Made by a program: the position numbers and the translations under genes. Source: Akkermansia muciniphila (GTDB lineage: Bacteria; Verrucomicrobiota; Verrucomicrobiia; Limisphaerales; UBA9464). Taken from it: a stretch of 64,000 nucleotides of DNA. Every line of letters starts with the position of its first letter. Positions within the stretch are counted from its first letter, which is position 1. A model generated the notes under the pieces. That model worked only from the letters and a program-made list of their open reading frames with translations, was not told where the DNA came from and ran no database searches. The stretch is from contig CAMDGV010000010.1 in NCBI GenBank assembly GCA_945898055.1, forward strand, positions 1 through 64,000, given 5' to 3'. Of this stretch, positions 53,261 to 61,029 are shown piece by piece.

Positions 53261-55972
53261 TTATTGAGTGCGCAAAAAGGCCTGAATATCGGACAGGTCT
53301 TGGGCACTTAACCCAAGTTGGTCCGCGTTCATCATTAAAGAACGACCCAACCCCTTGCGCGACTCAATCCTCTTCTTTGGAATCGTTTGGATAATGCCCG
53401 CAGCACTCTGAACAACTACCGGATCACCATCGCTAATCACAACACCATGAATCTCGACCTCGTCCTTCAGCTTAAAGGCAGTGCCAGCAAATCCATGGGC
53501 GATATCTGATGATGGATTGATCACCGAATTGAAGAAAACCTCAGCAGTCTGGCGTCGGGCCCATCCGGTCAAATTTGGGGCATACTCGACTCCTTCGTCT
53601 CCAGCACGGTGGCAACTGATGCAAACAGCTCGAAAACGCTCCTGCCCACGACGACTTTCACCGGTCAAAGCAGCCACTGTGGCCACCGAAAACAAAGGCT
53701 TTTCGGGCTCGGGAATCGTAGCAGAAATTAACTCGATCGCTTCCGGATCGTAAATCTTCCGGGCCTTGAGGACCGGCCCCAACGCATGTTGCCGCCAGAC
53801 ACTGTCCTTACGGTTAATCAACCACCAAATAGCGTCCGCCTTCAGGGCTCCCTCCACCCGCGCAGCGATCTCCAACATCGCCATCGCTGCTGCAACGGAC
53901 GGATTATAGGCGATGGCGGTTAACGCATCACGACGTGACTTCAGATCCAGTAAAGTCGCTAGGGCGCGGGCCTTGAAATCATCCACCGACTGCTCCGGAT
54001 GCAATCGCCAAGCAATCGCCGCAAATCCCGGACTCCATTTGAGGGGATCACTTGAATTCGACACCGTCTTTACCCGATCGTACAACGCCGATTCGCGTCC
54101 GGCGGCACCTGCACCCCAAGCCTCAAGCAAGGTCCGATCCGAACCGTCGAGTGTCCGTGCCACCGCAAGAAGGACATCCCCTGATTCTTCCAGCGGCAGA
54201 TCCCTCATCGCCAAGGCAACTTCACGTCGAACGGCCGCTGAAGGGTCCGAAGCGAGGCGAAGTGCGGTCGACCTCAAATAATCTGCGCTCCCCGGCTTTG
54301 TGCCAGTTATTTTGCCACTCTTTGCCAAGCCTTCGACCGTCACTCGGCGGAGTGCACGAAACGCGACAATCCGAGTTTGTGCCTCCTTAGACTTTAGCAA
54401 AGGAACCACTTCATTCAGGCCTTTGTCTCCCTCATACGCCAACAACCAAACGGCTCGCGCCTGCACATAAGGATTTTCATCTTTCAACAGGCGAACTAAT
54501 CCTCCGTGCGCTTCGTCCCCTTTCTGACGGAGCACCCAATGAGCGGATCCTCGCACATTGACCGAAGTACTGTGAAGCCCCGCAAGTGCCCCCTTCAGGC
54601 TGGTATAATCCACCTTTGGAACCACCGATTTAAAGCCTTTCGGCGCAATCCGGTAAATCGTGCCTGATAAAGTCTCATCCCAATCAGCATGGCCTCCCAC
54701 CCGAGCATCAAACCAATCGGCTACATAAATCGCACCATCCGGTCCGACCGTGACATCGCTAGGGCGAAACATCGTCTTCATCGCCCTTTTCTCATTGCTG
54801 CCCCCTTGAAAATCAGTTCCAGCAAATTGCCCCTCGGGGTTGGTGGTCAGAAAATCGAAACGCTCCAATTTAAATCCGGCACCCTCAGGTTTGGGCAGAT
54901 AGCCGAAGACGACATTTCGACCGGGCTCGCAGCTTAACAGTAAGCCCCGATACTTGGCCCCCAATGCACCGTCTTCATAGTAGGCGATACCCGTGGGCGA
55001 TCCACCTCCATAGACATCTCCCGGCGGCATTGCCCCCGGATCCTCCTGTCGCCATTCGGCAATGGGCACGGTCTGTCCCGGTCGCCGATCCGCACCCCAA
55101 GAACGCTGACCATCAAAGGAACAAAATCCCGCATTACCAAACTCCATCAGAAAAGATGTCCGACACGCCGGGGGATCATCATTGTCGTTCTGAAAGACAT
55201 CACCAAAAGAGGTCACTGTCTGTTCGTAGCTATTTCGAAAATTATGTCCAATGATCTGAACGGCTGAACCATCCGGATTCATTCGTGCCGCAAAGCCGCC
55301 AACCCAAACATGCCCGTCATCACTCCGCTGGCCCGCAATCTGGGCCGCATTGAAAACAGGTTGTCGCCCACCATCCCCGTAAGCACTACCAATACGGAAT
55401 GTTTTTCCAGATTTGTCAGTGAATAGCGCCCCACAATTACCCGCATTCCAATACCACTGACCGTCCGGCCCTACGGTCACAGAATGAACACTGTGGTCAT
55501 GTTGTCGCCCATTAAATCCGTTCAGGAGAACTTCTCGTTTATCCACTGCCGGATCAAATTTTCGGTCCCGATTAACATCGGTATACACAATGAGATCGGG
55601 CGCTGCCGACACGATAATCCGGTTATCGATGACCGCTAATCCCAGCGGTGCTTGAAGCCCAGGTTCTTGGACAAACACACTTTGTTTGTCAGCTTTTCCG
55701 TCTCCATCGGTGTCCTCTAAGATGACAATCCGATCACCGGCGGGCTGGCGATTGGCGTGGCCGCGATAGTTGACCCCCTCAGCGACCCATAGCCGTCCAT
55801 CCTTATCAAAATCCATATTGGTCGGATTCTTAAACATCGGACTAGAAGCCCAAACAGTGACTTCAAAATTCGGATCCGATAAATGGAACAAATCCATCGG
55901 TACCGCAGTTTCAACCGCTGCACCCCGATGAGTCAGGGCGAGCAAAAGCGCAAGGTGATAAAACGTCTTCAT
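53261..55972 (-). CDS. PVC-type membrane-bound dehydrogenase with HEAT repeats and cytochrome c
   Basis: This 903-residue exported protein has a signal peptide (about 1-19). A beta-propeller dehydrogenase-like domain (about 30-450) includes FKNPTNMDFDKDGRLWVAEG and FRPSDVTVGPDGAIYVADWF. HEAT-like repeats (about 460-650) include LVRLLKDENPYVQARAVWLL. A C-terminal cytochrome c domain has the single heme site CISCH at residues 784-788, with a possible distal ligand near RSLMMNADQLG. This layout is characteristic of Planctomycetes and Verrucomicrobia, where it is thought to oxidise sugars or alcohols outside the cytoplasm; the substrate is unproven. Confidence 0.9.
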   Translation of the reverse strand: MKTFYHLALLLALTHRGAAVETAVPMDLFHLSDPNFEVTVWASSPMFKNPTNMDFDKDGRLWVAEGVNYRGHANRQPAGDRIVILEDTDGDGKADKQSVFVQEPGLQAPLGLAVIDNRIIVSAAPDLIVYTDVNRDRKFDPAVDKREVLLNGFNGRQHDHSVHSVTVGPDGQWYWNAGNCGALFTDKSGKTFRIGSAYGDGGRQPVFNAAQIAGQRSDDGHVWVGGFAARMNPDGSAVQIIGHNFRNSYEQTVTSFGDVFQNDNDDPPACRTSFLMEFGNAGFCSFDGQRSWGADRRPGQTVPIAEWRQEDPGAMPPGDVYGGGSPTGIAYYEDGALGAKYRGLLLSCEPGRNVVFGYLPKPEGAGFKLERFDFLTTNPEGQFAGTDFQGGSNEKRAMKTMFRPSDVTVGPDGAIYVADWFDARVGGHADWDETLSGTIYRIAPKGFKSVVPKVDYTSLKGALAGLHSTSVNVRGSAHWVLRQKGDEAHGGLVRLLKDENPYVQARAVWLLAYEGDKGLNEVVPLLKSKEAQTRIVAFRALRRVTVEGLAKSGKITGTKPGSADYLRSTALRLASDPSAAVRREVALAMRDLPLEESGDVLLAVARTLDGSDRTLLEAWGAGAAGRESALYDRVKTVSNSSDPLKWSPGFAAIAWRLHPEQSVDDFKARALATLLDLKSRRDALTAIAYNPSVAAAMAMLEIAARVEGALKADAIWWLINRKDSVWRQHALGPVLKARKIYDPEAIELISATIPEPEKPLFSVATVAALTGESRRGQERFRAVCISCHRAGDEGVEYAPNLTGWARRQTAEVFFNSVINPSSDIAHGFAGTAFKLKDEVEIHGVVISDGDPVVVQSAAGIIQTIPKKRIESRKGLGRSLMMNADQLGLSAQDLSDIQAFLRTQ

Positions 55973-56091
55973 GACTGGATGGCCCCTAGGATGAACTTAT
56001 GGAAATAAAATCACCAGCAGACAGATACAAACTGCAAAATTAAATAACCTGCACTCTTTGGCACAATCACACCCCTGTTCTCTTGGGCAAT

Positions 56092-56958
56092 TTAAGCGAA
56101 TTGAGGATGGGCCCTGAGCAAAGACAGCGTCGCGGGCGAGCAAGGTTCCTGTCGGTAAATCGGTTCTAGGAACGGTTCAGCACTCGTAGAACGTCCCGCT
56201 CGCCCCAACCAAACCGCATCTAATGGCCTCGAAATCAAACAAGGGCCGCACGCCGCAACTGTGGTTTCTTCCTTTTCACCCGTAGCCTCTCCCGCTCCTA
56301 CCCAGAATCCCGCGCTCAATAACGTGACCCGAACCAGCGTCGCTCGGGAATAAGTAGCCAAAGCACACGGGCGCAGGGGATCCAATCGCGCCTTCAGGCA
56401 GCGGAAAAGTGGAAGGGTCCACATCGACGGATTCCGTTTTGGTGAATAGGCATCAAAGAAAATCGCAGACGGCGCAGGCAAAGGGGTTGCCCCGGCCATG
56501 ATTGTCGGGAAATCGGCAACCTGCACTTCCCACTCAACCTCAAGACATCCGTGGCGAAACCGTGCTGATTGGCACTTCAGAAGGGAATCTATCGGCCTCT
56601 CAAAGCCCAAGGGATAACCTAATTCTGACGCATGCGTTCGCGCAAATCGAAGCGGCGCAAGGGTGTGATCAAAACTCACAATTCGGACCCTCCCTTCAAG
56701 GGCCCCCAAATGGCGTAATGCCGTGGTCACGTTGGCAGCACTGCCGAGGCCGACATCCCAAATAACAAAGTCGTTTTTACCCGCTTGGGTGACACGCTCT
56801 ACCAGATTTAGTTGCCGCACATAAAGAGTCTCTGCTTCGGCAACCGGCCCAATCACCGGATGAAATGTCTCACCCTCAGCGAGGGATCGAATACTTGTGG
56901 TTCCGTTGGCGAGTTGGACCAAGCTATAGGCAGAGTCACTGCCGAGAAAGTCGGACAT
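56092..56958 (-). CDS. MnmD-like tRNA-modification methyltransferase
   Basis: This protein of about 288 residues belongs to the Methyltransf_30/MnmD (MnmC N-terminal) family. It should methylate 5-aminomethyl-2-thiouridine at the wobble base of some tRNAs using S-adenosylmethionine. Seen are SIRSLAEGETFHPVIGPVAE, FVIWDVGLGSAANVTTALRH (SAM loop) and SAIFFDAYSPKRNPSMWTLP (the FDAFSPxxNPxLW signature). A longer frame opens at 57108, but conserved sequence begins at ATG 56958, and the longer form would overlap lpxA. The FAD domain of bifunctional MnmC is absent. Confidence 0.82.
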   Translation of the reverse strand: MSDFLGSDSAYSLVQLANGTTSIRSLAEGETFHPVIGPVAEAETLYVRQLNLVERVTQAGKNDFVIWDVGLGSAANVTTALRHLGALEGRVRIVSFDHTLAPLRFARTHASELGYPLGFERPIDSLLKCQSARFRHGCLEVEWEVQVADFPTIMAGATPLPAPSAIFFDAYSPKRNPSMWTLPLFRCLKARLDPLRPCALATYSRATLVRVTLLSAGFWVGAGEATGEKEETTVAACGPCLISRPLDAVWLGRAGRSTSAEPFLEPIYRQEPCSPATLSLLRAHPQFA

Positions 56959-57008
56959 AGGGAGGATAAACAAGGGAGGAACAAAAATGGGAGCAAACCT
57001 ATAATTGG

Positions 57009-57824
57009 CTAAACAGCCTCGTCCAGAGCACGCACACCGATTCGTCGCCCTGGATCCGAACAAATTCCGCGTCGTGATGTTTCCACAAATTGAATCAGTT
57101 CGAGACACGTTTCACTCGAGAATTCGAGACGCGCCGAAGCTAACAAATCCGAACGCCGACCTGAACTGCGAAACAAATGGTGATACAAGCGTTTCAGGGC
57201 TAACCGGTCCGCCGCCGACACCCCCGCGCGACGCAGTCCAACCACATTCAATCCACACAGTCTATTGACCCCACGAACCACAGTAAACGGGGGCAAATCA
57301 AGGGAAACAGCGGAGCTACCTTGCATCAAAGCAAGGCGGCCTACTCGGCAAAATTGGTGAACAAGACTACTCCCAGATAAGAAAGCTCGATCGTACAAAG
57401 TCACGTGCCCTCCGAGCAACGCCCCGTTCGCCAAGATATTCTGGTTACCAACCAAACAGTTGTGTCCCACATGAGCCCCCACCATAAAATAATTACCATC
57501 TCCGATCACGGTGTCTTCCTCCAAGCTATTCGAACGATGCACGGTTACGTGTTCACGAAAAATATTATCTGAACCAATCCGCAGGCAGGTAGGTTCACCG
57601 GCGTATTTAAAATCCTGAGGAGCCTCTCCGATCACGGCCCCAGCGTGAATCCGATTACGGGCACCGAGAGTCGTTCGACCGGTCAAGTAGACACCGGGTC
57701 CAACCGTACATTCCTGACCCAAAATAACAGAAGCATCGATCACCGCATGGGGCCCAATAACGCACCCATCGGCCAAGACAGCGGACGGATGAACAACAGC
57801 AGAAGGATGAATGAGACAAGGCAT
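57009..57824 (-). CDS. lpxA: UDP-N-acetylglucosamine O-acyltransferase
   Basis: This 271-residue left-handed beta-helix enzyme starts lipid A synthesis by moving a 3-hydroxyacyl chain from ACP to UDP-GlcNAc. Hexapeptide repeats cover the first two thirds (IHPSAVVHPSAVLADGCVIG). The catalytic His is in YFMVGAHVGHNCLVGNQNIL, and FKYAGEPTCLRIGSDNIFRE and RGVNRLCGLNVVGLRRAGVS are family blocks. The start is placed at ATG 57824 (MPCLIHPSAVV), although the frame is open to 57896. Its presence indicates an outer membrane with lipid A. Other lpx genes are not in the window. Confidence 0.93.
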   Translation of the reverse strand: MPCLIHPSAVVHPSAVLADGCVIGPHAVIDASVILGQECTVGPGVYLTGRTTLGARNRIHAGAVIGEAPQDFKYAGEPTCLRIGSDNIFREHVTVHRSNSLEEDTVIGDGNYFMVGAHVGHNCLVGNQNILANGALLGGHVTLYDRAFLSGSSLVHQFCRVGRLALMQGSSAVSLDLPPFTVVRGVNRLCGLNVVGLRRAGVSAADRLALKRLYHHLFRSSGRRSDLLASARLEFSSETCLELIQFVETSRRGICSDPGRRIGVRALDEAV

Positions 57825-58019
57825 CGCGTGGGTGATAGATTCACCAGAGAAGGCCAACCACGCAACCCGTGATATAGCAGGCGAGAAGTTAACCAACTAT
57901 GGCCTTGAGCCCGAACTGAGCGGGATCATTTTTACGCGATCTCACGAATAGACCAATACGTCAAATTTGAATCGCAACGCTGGCAAAGTTAGCAAAACCG
58001 GACAGCGCATAGGTCGCGA

Positions 58020-58283
58020 TCACCTAACTGCGTGGATCCAGTATCGACTGTTGTTTAAAGAGAGATATCCGATGAATTCGGTCAAAACAATCCGGTCACC
58101 TAAGATCTGACCCATAGCGAGACACTCTTTTTCCGAAATACCCATCCAACAAGCCAAGGGCCCATTGAGATCACTGAAGAGCACCTGAAGAGGTTGATTG
58201 GTCACCCATTCAACACGACTCAATCCGGCGCCTAATCCCCAGTTTACCGCCGCCATCAAGGAGGTAAAGCGAGGCCCAAGCAC
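58020..58283 (-). pseudogene. CNT-family nucleoside transporter, fragment
   Basis: The 87-residue frame reads FSDLNGPLACWMGISEKECL and AMGQILGDRIVLTEFIGYLS, a conserved C-terminal segment of concentrative nucleoside transporters (NupC family, G-x-x-LG-x-K-x-V-x-NEF-x-AY). The rest of the roughly 400-residue transporter is missing on both sides, so this is a remnant. Confidence 0.6.
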
Positions 58284-58573
58284 AAGGCCAACTCGTCGAT
58301 TGCATCGAAGTCTTTTACCACCGCCAGTGCCGACGCTCCTCCCTCGGAGGCTTTTCTCCCTCCACTTTCGAAAGCCAAATTAGCGAACTATAAACTCACT
58401 TTTCTCTGTGCGTTTTCTCGAAGCAAGCCCATCGTTATCTGGAAACTATGGTCAACCCTCTCAGGTGCTCAACTTGCTGGGAGATCCAAGGTTGGGGTTT
58501 CTCCGTCACAGGAGAAAAAACTTCCTGATTGTCGCTGAACAGAATACCGCCTAATCCAGCCTCGCCCCAAGGT
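58284..58573. other. Intergenic stretch, no gene recognised
   Basis: It lies between the transporter fragment and the dehydratase gene. No RNA gene, repeat or convincing open frame was seen. Confidence 0.35.
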
Positions 58574-59560
58574 TTAAATATAGATCTCGACCTCGCCCAT
58601 TGCCTCAAGCAGGGCAAATATATCCTTCGGCTCACTTAATTGGCGGGTATTTGCTGATGTGTACTCTTCTCCCAAGGGCTTGGGGCTTGGTTTCTTTGGG
58701 AGTCTGTACTCAGGGTGAATTGTGAAATATTCTTTTTCCTCCGTCAGCCGCTGCATTTCGTATTCGCTGACCAGCATCTCATGAATTTTTTCCCCTGGTC
58801 GGATCCCTACAATTTGGATGGGATGCTTCTCCCGCTTGGGGCTATATCGCAACCGCATCGCTTCAGCTAGTGATTGAACGGTGCAGGCCGGTGCTTTGCG
58901 CACAAAAACCTCCCCTCCCTTCGCTCTGGTCATCGCGTGCAGAACCAGATCGACCGATTGATCGAGGGTCATTAAGAAGCGGGTCATTTGGGGCACAGTC
59001 AGCGTCAATGGAGTATCCTCCATAATCTGGCTGCGAAACAGTGGGATGACTGAACCGCGACTGCCCATCACATTGCCATAGCGCACACACGAGAAGACAG
59101 TATCACCACCCTGTTGGTTTTCGCTGCAAATGATCTTTTCCATCATCGCTTTGCTCGTTCCCATAGCGTTAACAGGCTTCACGGCCTTGTCGGTGCTGAG
59201 CGCTACGAAGCTCTTAACTCCCGCTGCTTTTGCAGCTTGGCAGGCGTTGTAAGAACCTACCACGTTCGTTTTAACAGCTTCGTAAGGATAGTTTTCACAG
59301 GAAGGCACCTGTTTCAAGGCGGCTGCATGGAAGACGTAGGTAACCCCTTTCATGGCCTCCTCCATTCGGTCCACATCCCTGACATCTCCAATAATGTAAC
59401 GAAATTCAGGGAACCTGCGCTGCATCTCCCATTGTTTTTTTTCGTCCCGGCTGTAAATCCGAATCTGGTCAGGATTTTGTTTCAACAGATGGACTGCCAC
59501 ACGGTTCCCAAACGAACCGGTTCCTCCCGTGATTAAAATTGTTGATCCCGTGATCTTAAT
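58574..59560 (-). CDS. UDP-GlcNAc 4,6-dehydratase-like SDR (CapD/FlaA1 type), start unclear
   Basis: This extended short-chain dehydrogenase of about 328 residues is from polysaccharide or glycan synthesis. After the nucleotide loop (ITGSTILITGGTGSFGNRVA) come FRYIIGDVRDVDRMEEAMKG, FHAAALKQVPSCENYPYEAV, FVALSTDKAVKPVNAMGTSK (the Lys of the catalytic dyad in this group), FSCVRYGNVMGSRGSVIPLF and IVGIRPGEKIHEMLVSEYEM. The only ordinary start, GTG 59500, deletes the GGTGSFG dinucleotide-binding loop. The frame is open upstream to a TAA but offers only ATT/ATC codons, with ATT 59560 in the expected place. Non-canonical initiation or a one-base error is possible. Confidence 0.8.
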   Translation of the reverse strand: MKITGSTILITGGTGSFGNRVAVHLLKQNPDQIRIYSRDEKKQWEMQRRFPEFRYIIGDVRDVDRMEEAMKGVTYVFHAAALKQVPSCENYPYEAVKTNVVGSYNACQAAKAAGVKSFVALSTDKAVKPVNAMGTSKAMMEKIICSENQQGGDTVFSCVRYGNVMGSRGSVIPLFRSQIMEDTPLTLTVPQMTRFLMTLDQSVDLVLHAMTRAKGGEVFVRKAPACTVQSLAEAMRLRYSPKREKHPIQIVGIRPGEKIHEMLVSEYEMQRLTEEKEYFTIHPEYRLPKKPSPKPLGEEYTSANTRQLSEPKDIFALLEAMGEVEIYI

Positions 59561-59563
59561 AAT

Positions 59564-59824
59564 AAGGCTTAGATTTGAGGCGAAGGGTAAGATCGAGCAT
59601 TAATCTTTAACCCTGTTTTAAAAACTCTAAGTTCCTCAAAGATGAGCTGTCAAGATACTCGTTCATTGAGTTTTTAAGGTGATCAAACTTTTTAATGGCT
59701 GAATACTCATTCGGTGATTTTTAAAAAAATCACGCTCATCTTCCTAAAAATAGCCGAATTACTTTCGATGGCCCCTCAAGACTGCGGCAAGCTGTGGAAC
59801 CGAATGAATCGAAAGAGAGGTAGG
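59564..59824. other. Intergenic region with AT-rich dyad
   Basis: GTGATTTTT at 59714 and AAAATCAC nearby form an AT-rich dyad that may be a regulatory site or terminator. No other feature was recognised. Confidence 0.3.
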
Positions 59825-60079
59825 ATGCAATTTCGCAACACCTTCGTTTTAAGTGTTTCACAATTTTTGGGAGAGCCAAGCCCCACTGATTACCGGACCG
59901 AAATGAACAGAGTGCTCTGGCAGATCGAGCACGAGCACTTCATCAACCGCGGGTACGTCTACTCCTCAAATTTCATCTCTGACGACGATGCGCTTGAAGA
60001 GTTTCGCCGAAAGAATCCGTCCCTCGCCACCGAACCGCGTATTGTAAAGTTCCGCAGCGGCCGATACGTCCGGAACTAG
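59825..60079 (+). CDS. Small protein of unknown function
   Basis: ATG 59825 follows GAGAGGTAGG, a good ribosome binding site, and opens an 84-residue frame. The protein reads MQFRNTFVLSVSQFLGEPSP, then YRTEMNRVLWQIEHEHFINR and FISDDDALEEFRRKNPSLAT, with a basic end (KFRSGRYVRN). The frame is also open upstream to GTG 59714, but that start has no ribosome site. No signal peptide, membrane segment or known domain is seen. Confidence 0.5.
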   Translation: MQFRNTFVLSVSQFLGEPSPTDYRTEMNRVLWQIEHEHFINRGYVYSSNFISDDDALEEFRRKNPSLATEPRIVKFRSGRYVRN

Positions 60080-60144
60080 GTGGGAAATGTCGTCGCCGTG
60101 GGCAATTTGGTGGGATTTGTCGAACCATTAGAAGCTACCGCTCT

Positions 60145-60645
60145 TCAGATCATCTGCGTCCAGATCAGCTCGCTCGCGGATTCGCTCATTGATTGCGTCT
60201 GCGAGCCGACCCCACGCTCATCGGAAACCACAATCGTTTTAGTGCGCAGGCCTAAGATGACATTCGGGATTTCCTGGCCGTCCATTACGCCTTTAACACG
60301 CGTTTGGACACGCCTTTTTGGGTTGCCTGCCGAAATGACACCCAACTGCATGGAGCGCAGCCGCTGGTTGATTTTTACCGTGAGAACGGCCCAAGTGTCG
60401 TCTACGGACCCCAACTCCTCCATTCTTCGAACTCCTTCGGAATGGATGGCTACCTGACATTGCTTTTGGGCCAAAATGTGCCTCATGCAAAGCCCTACCA
60501 TTGCCCGCCCAAGGAGGGGGAACTGTGACGCAATCGCACGGCCAAATGGCATCACGACGCACAGTGCGGGCTCACCGTTGAAGAATCGCTCACTTCCATT
60601 CGGAAACACGGCTTCAAAGAGCGGTGTTCCTTGTAATCCACGCAT
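60145..60645 (-). CDS. Hypothetical ORF behind the tRNA-Ala gene
   Basis: The 166-residue frame begins at ATG 60645, ten bases after the tRNA-Ala 3' end. It reads MRGLQGTPLFEAVFPNGSER, then HSEGVRRMEELGSVDDTWAV and QLGVISAGNPKRRVQTRVKG. I recognise no family. Open frames also exist on the opposite strand over the same bases, so the coding strand is not certain. Codon use alone, judged by eye, does not settle it. Confidence 0.25.
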   Translation of the reverse strand: MRGLQGTPLFEAVFPNGSERFFNGEPALCVVMPFGRAIASQFPLLGRAMVGLCMRHILAQKQCQVAIHSEGVRRMEELGSVDDTWAVLTVKINQRLRSMQLGVISAGNPKRRVQTRVKGVMDGQEIPNVILGLRTKTIVVSDERGVGSQTQSMSESASELIWTQMI

Positions 60646-60654
60646 CCGAGAGAA

Positions 60655-60730
60655 TGGTGGAGCCGAGGGGATTCGAACCCCTGACCCCCACAATGCCATT
60701 GTGGTGCTCTACCAACTGAGCTACGACCCC
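60655..60730 (-). tRNA. tRNA-Ala (GGC)
   Basis: The minus strand from 60730 reads GGGGTCGTAGCTCAGTTGG and continues as a full cloverleaf. The D-arm is GCTCAGTTGGTAGAGC. The anticodon stem CCACA/TGTGG holds loop ATGGCAT (anticodon GGC), and the T-arm is AGGGGTTCGAATCCCCT. The acceptor GGGGTCG pairs with CGGCTCC (one G-U). The discriminator A and the CCA end are encoded. Confidence 0.95.
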
Positions 60731-61029
60731 AACCGACCAACACTAGTCCATTTTGATAGCCGGCCAGACCGGGGGTGTCAAAGAGGAATTCGATGGAGAG
60801 ACAACAATCCATGGCTGCATCAAGCTCGGCCTGAGCATTGCGGGATTGGCTAAGATTTGTTCTTCGCCCATGAGATTTCATCAGACGACTCGACGTGTAA
60901 CACGACGGATCGCCTTCCAGCGGTCGAACTGATTCTTTTCGGTCCAGTCCCTGAAAGTGGCTTCGCGCTTGGCCTCGACCTGCTTGAAGGCGTTGAAAAG
61001 GCGCCGAAAGATCCCAGGAACACCCTCCG

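Noticed and set aside
56958-57108. Longer N-terminus for the MnmD-like protein
   Set aside because: The extra 50 residues overlap lpxA and do not resemble the family; the start at 56958 matches conserved sequence.
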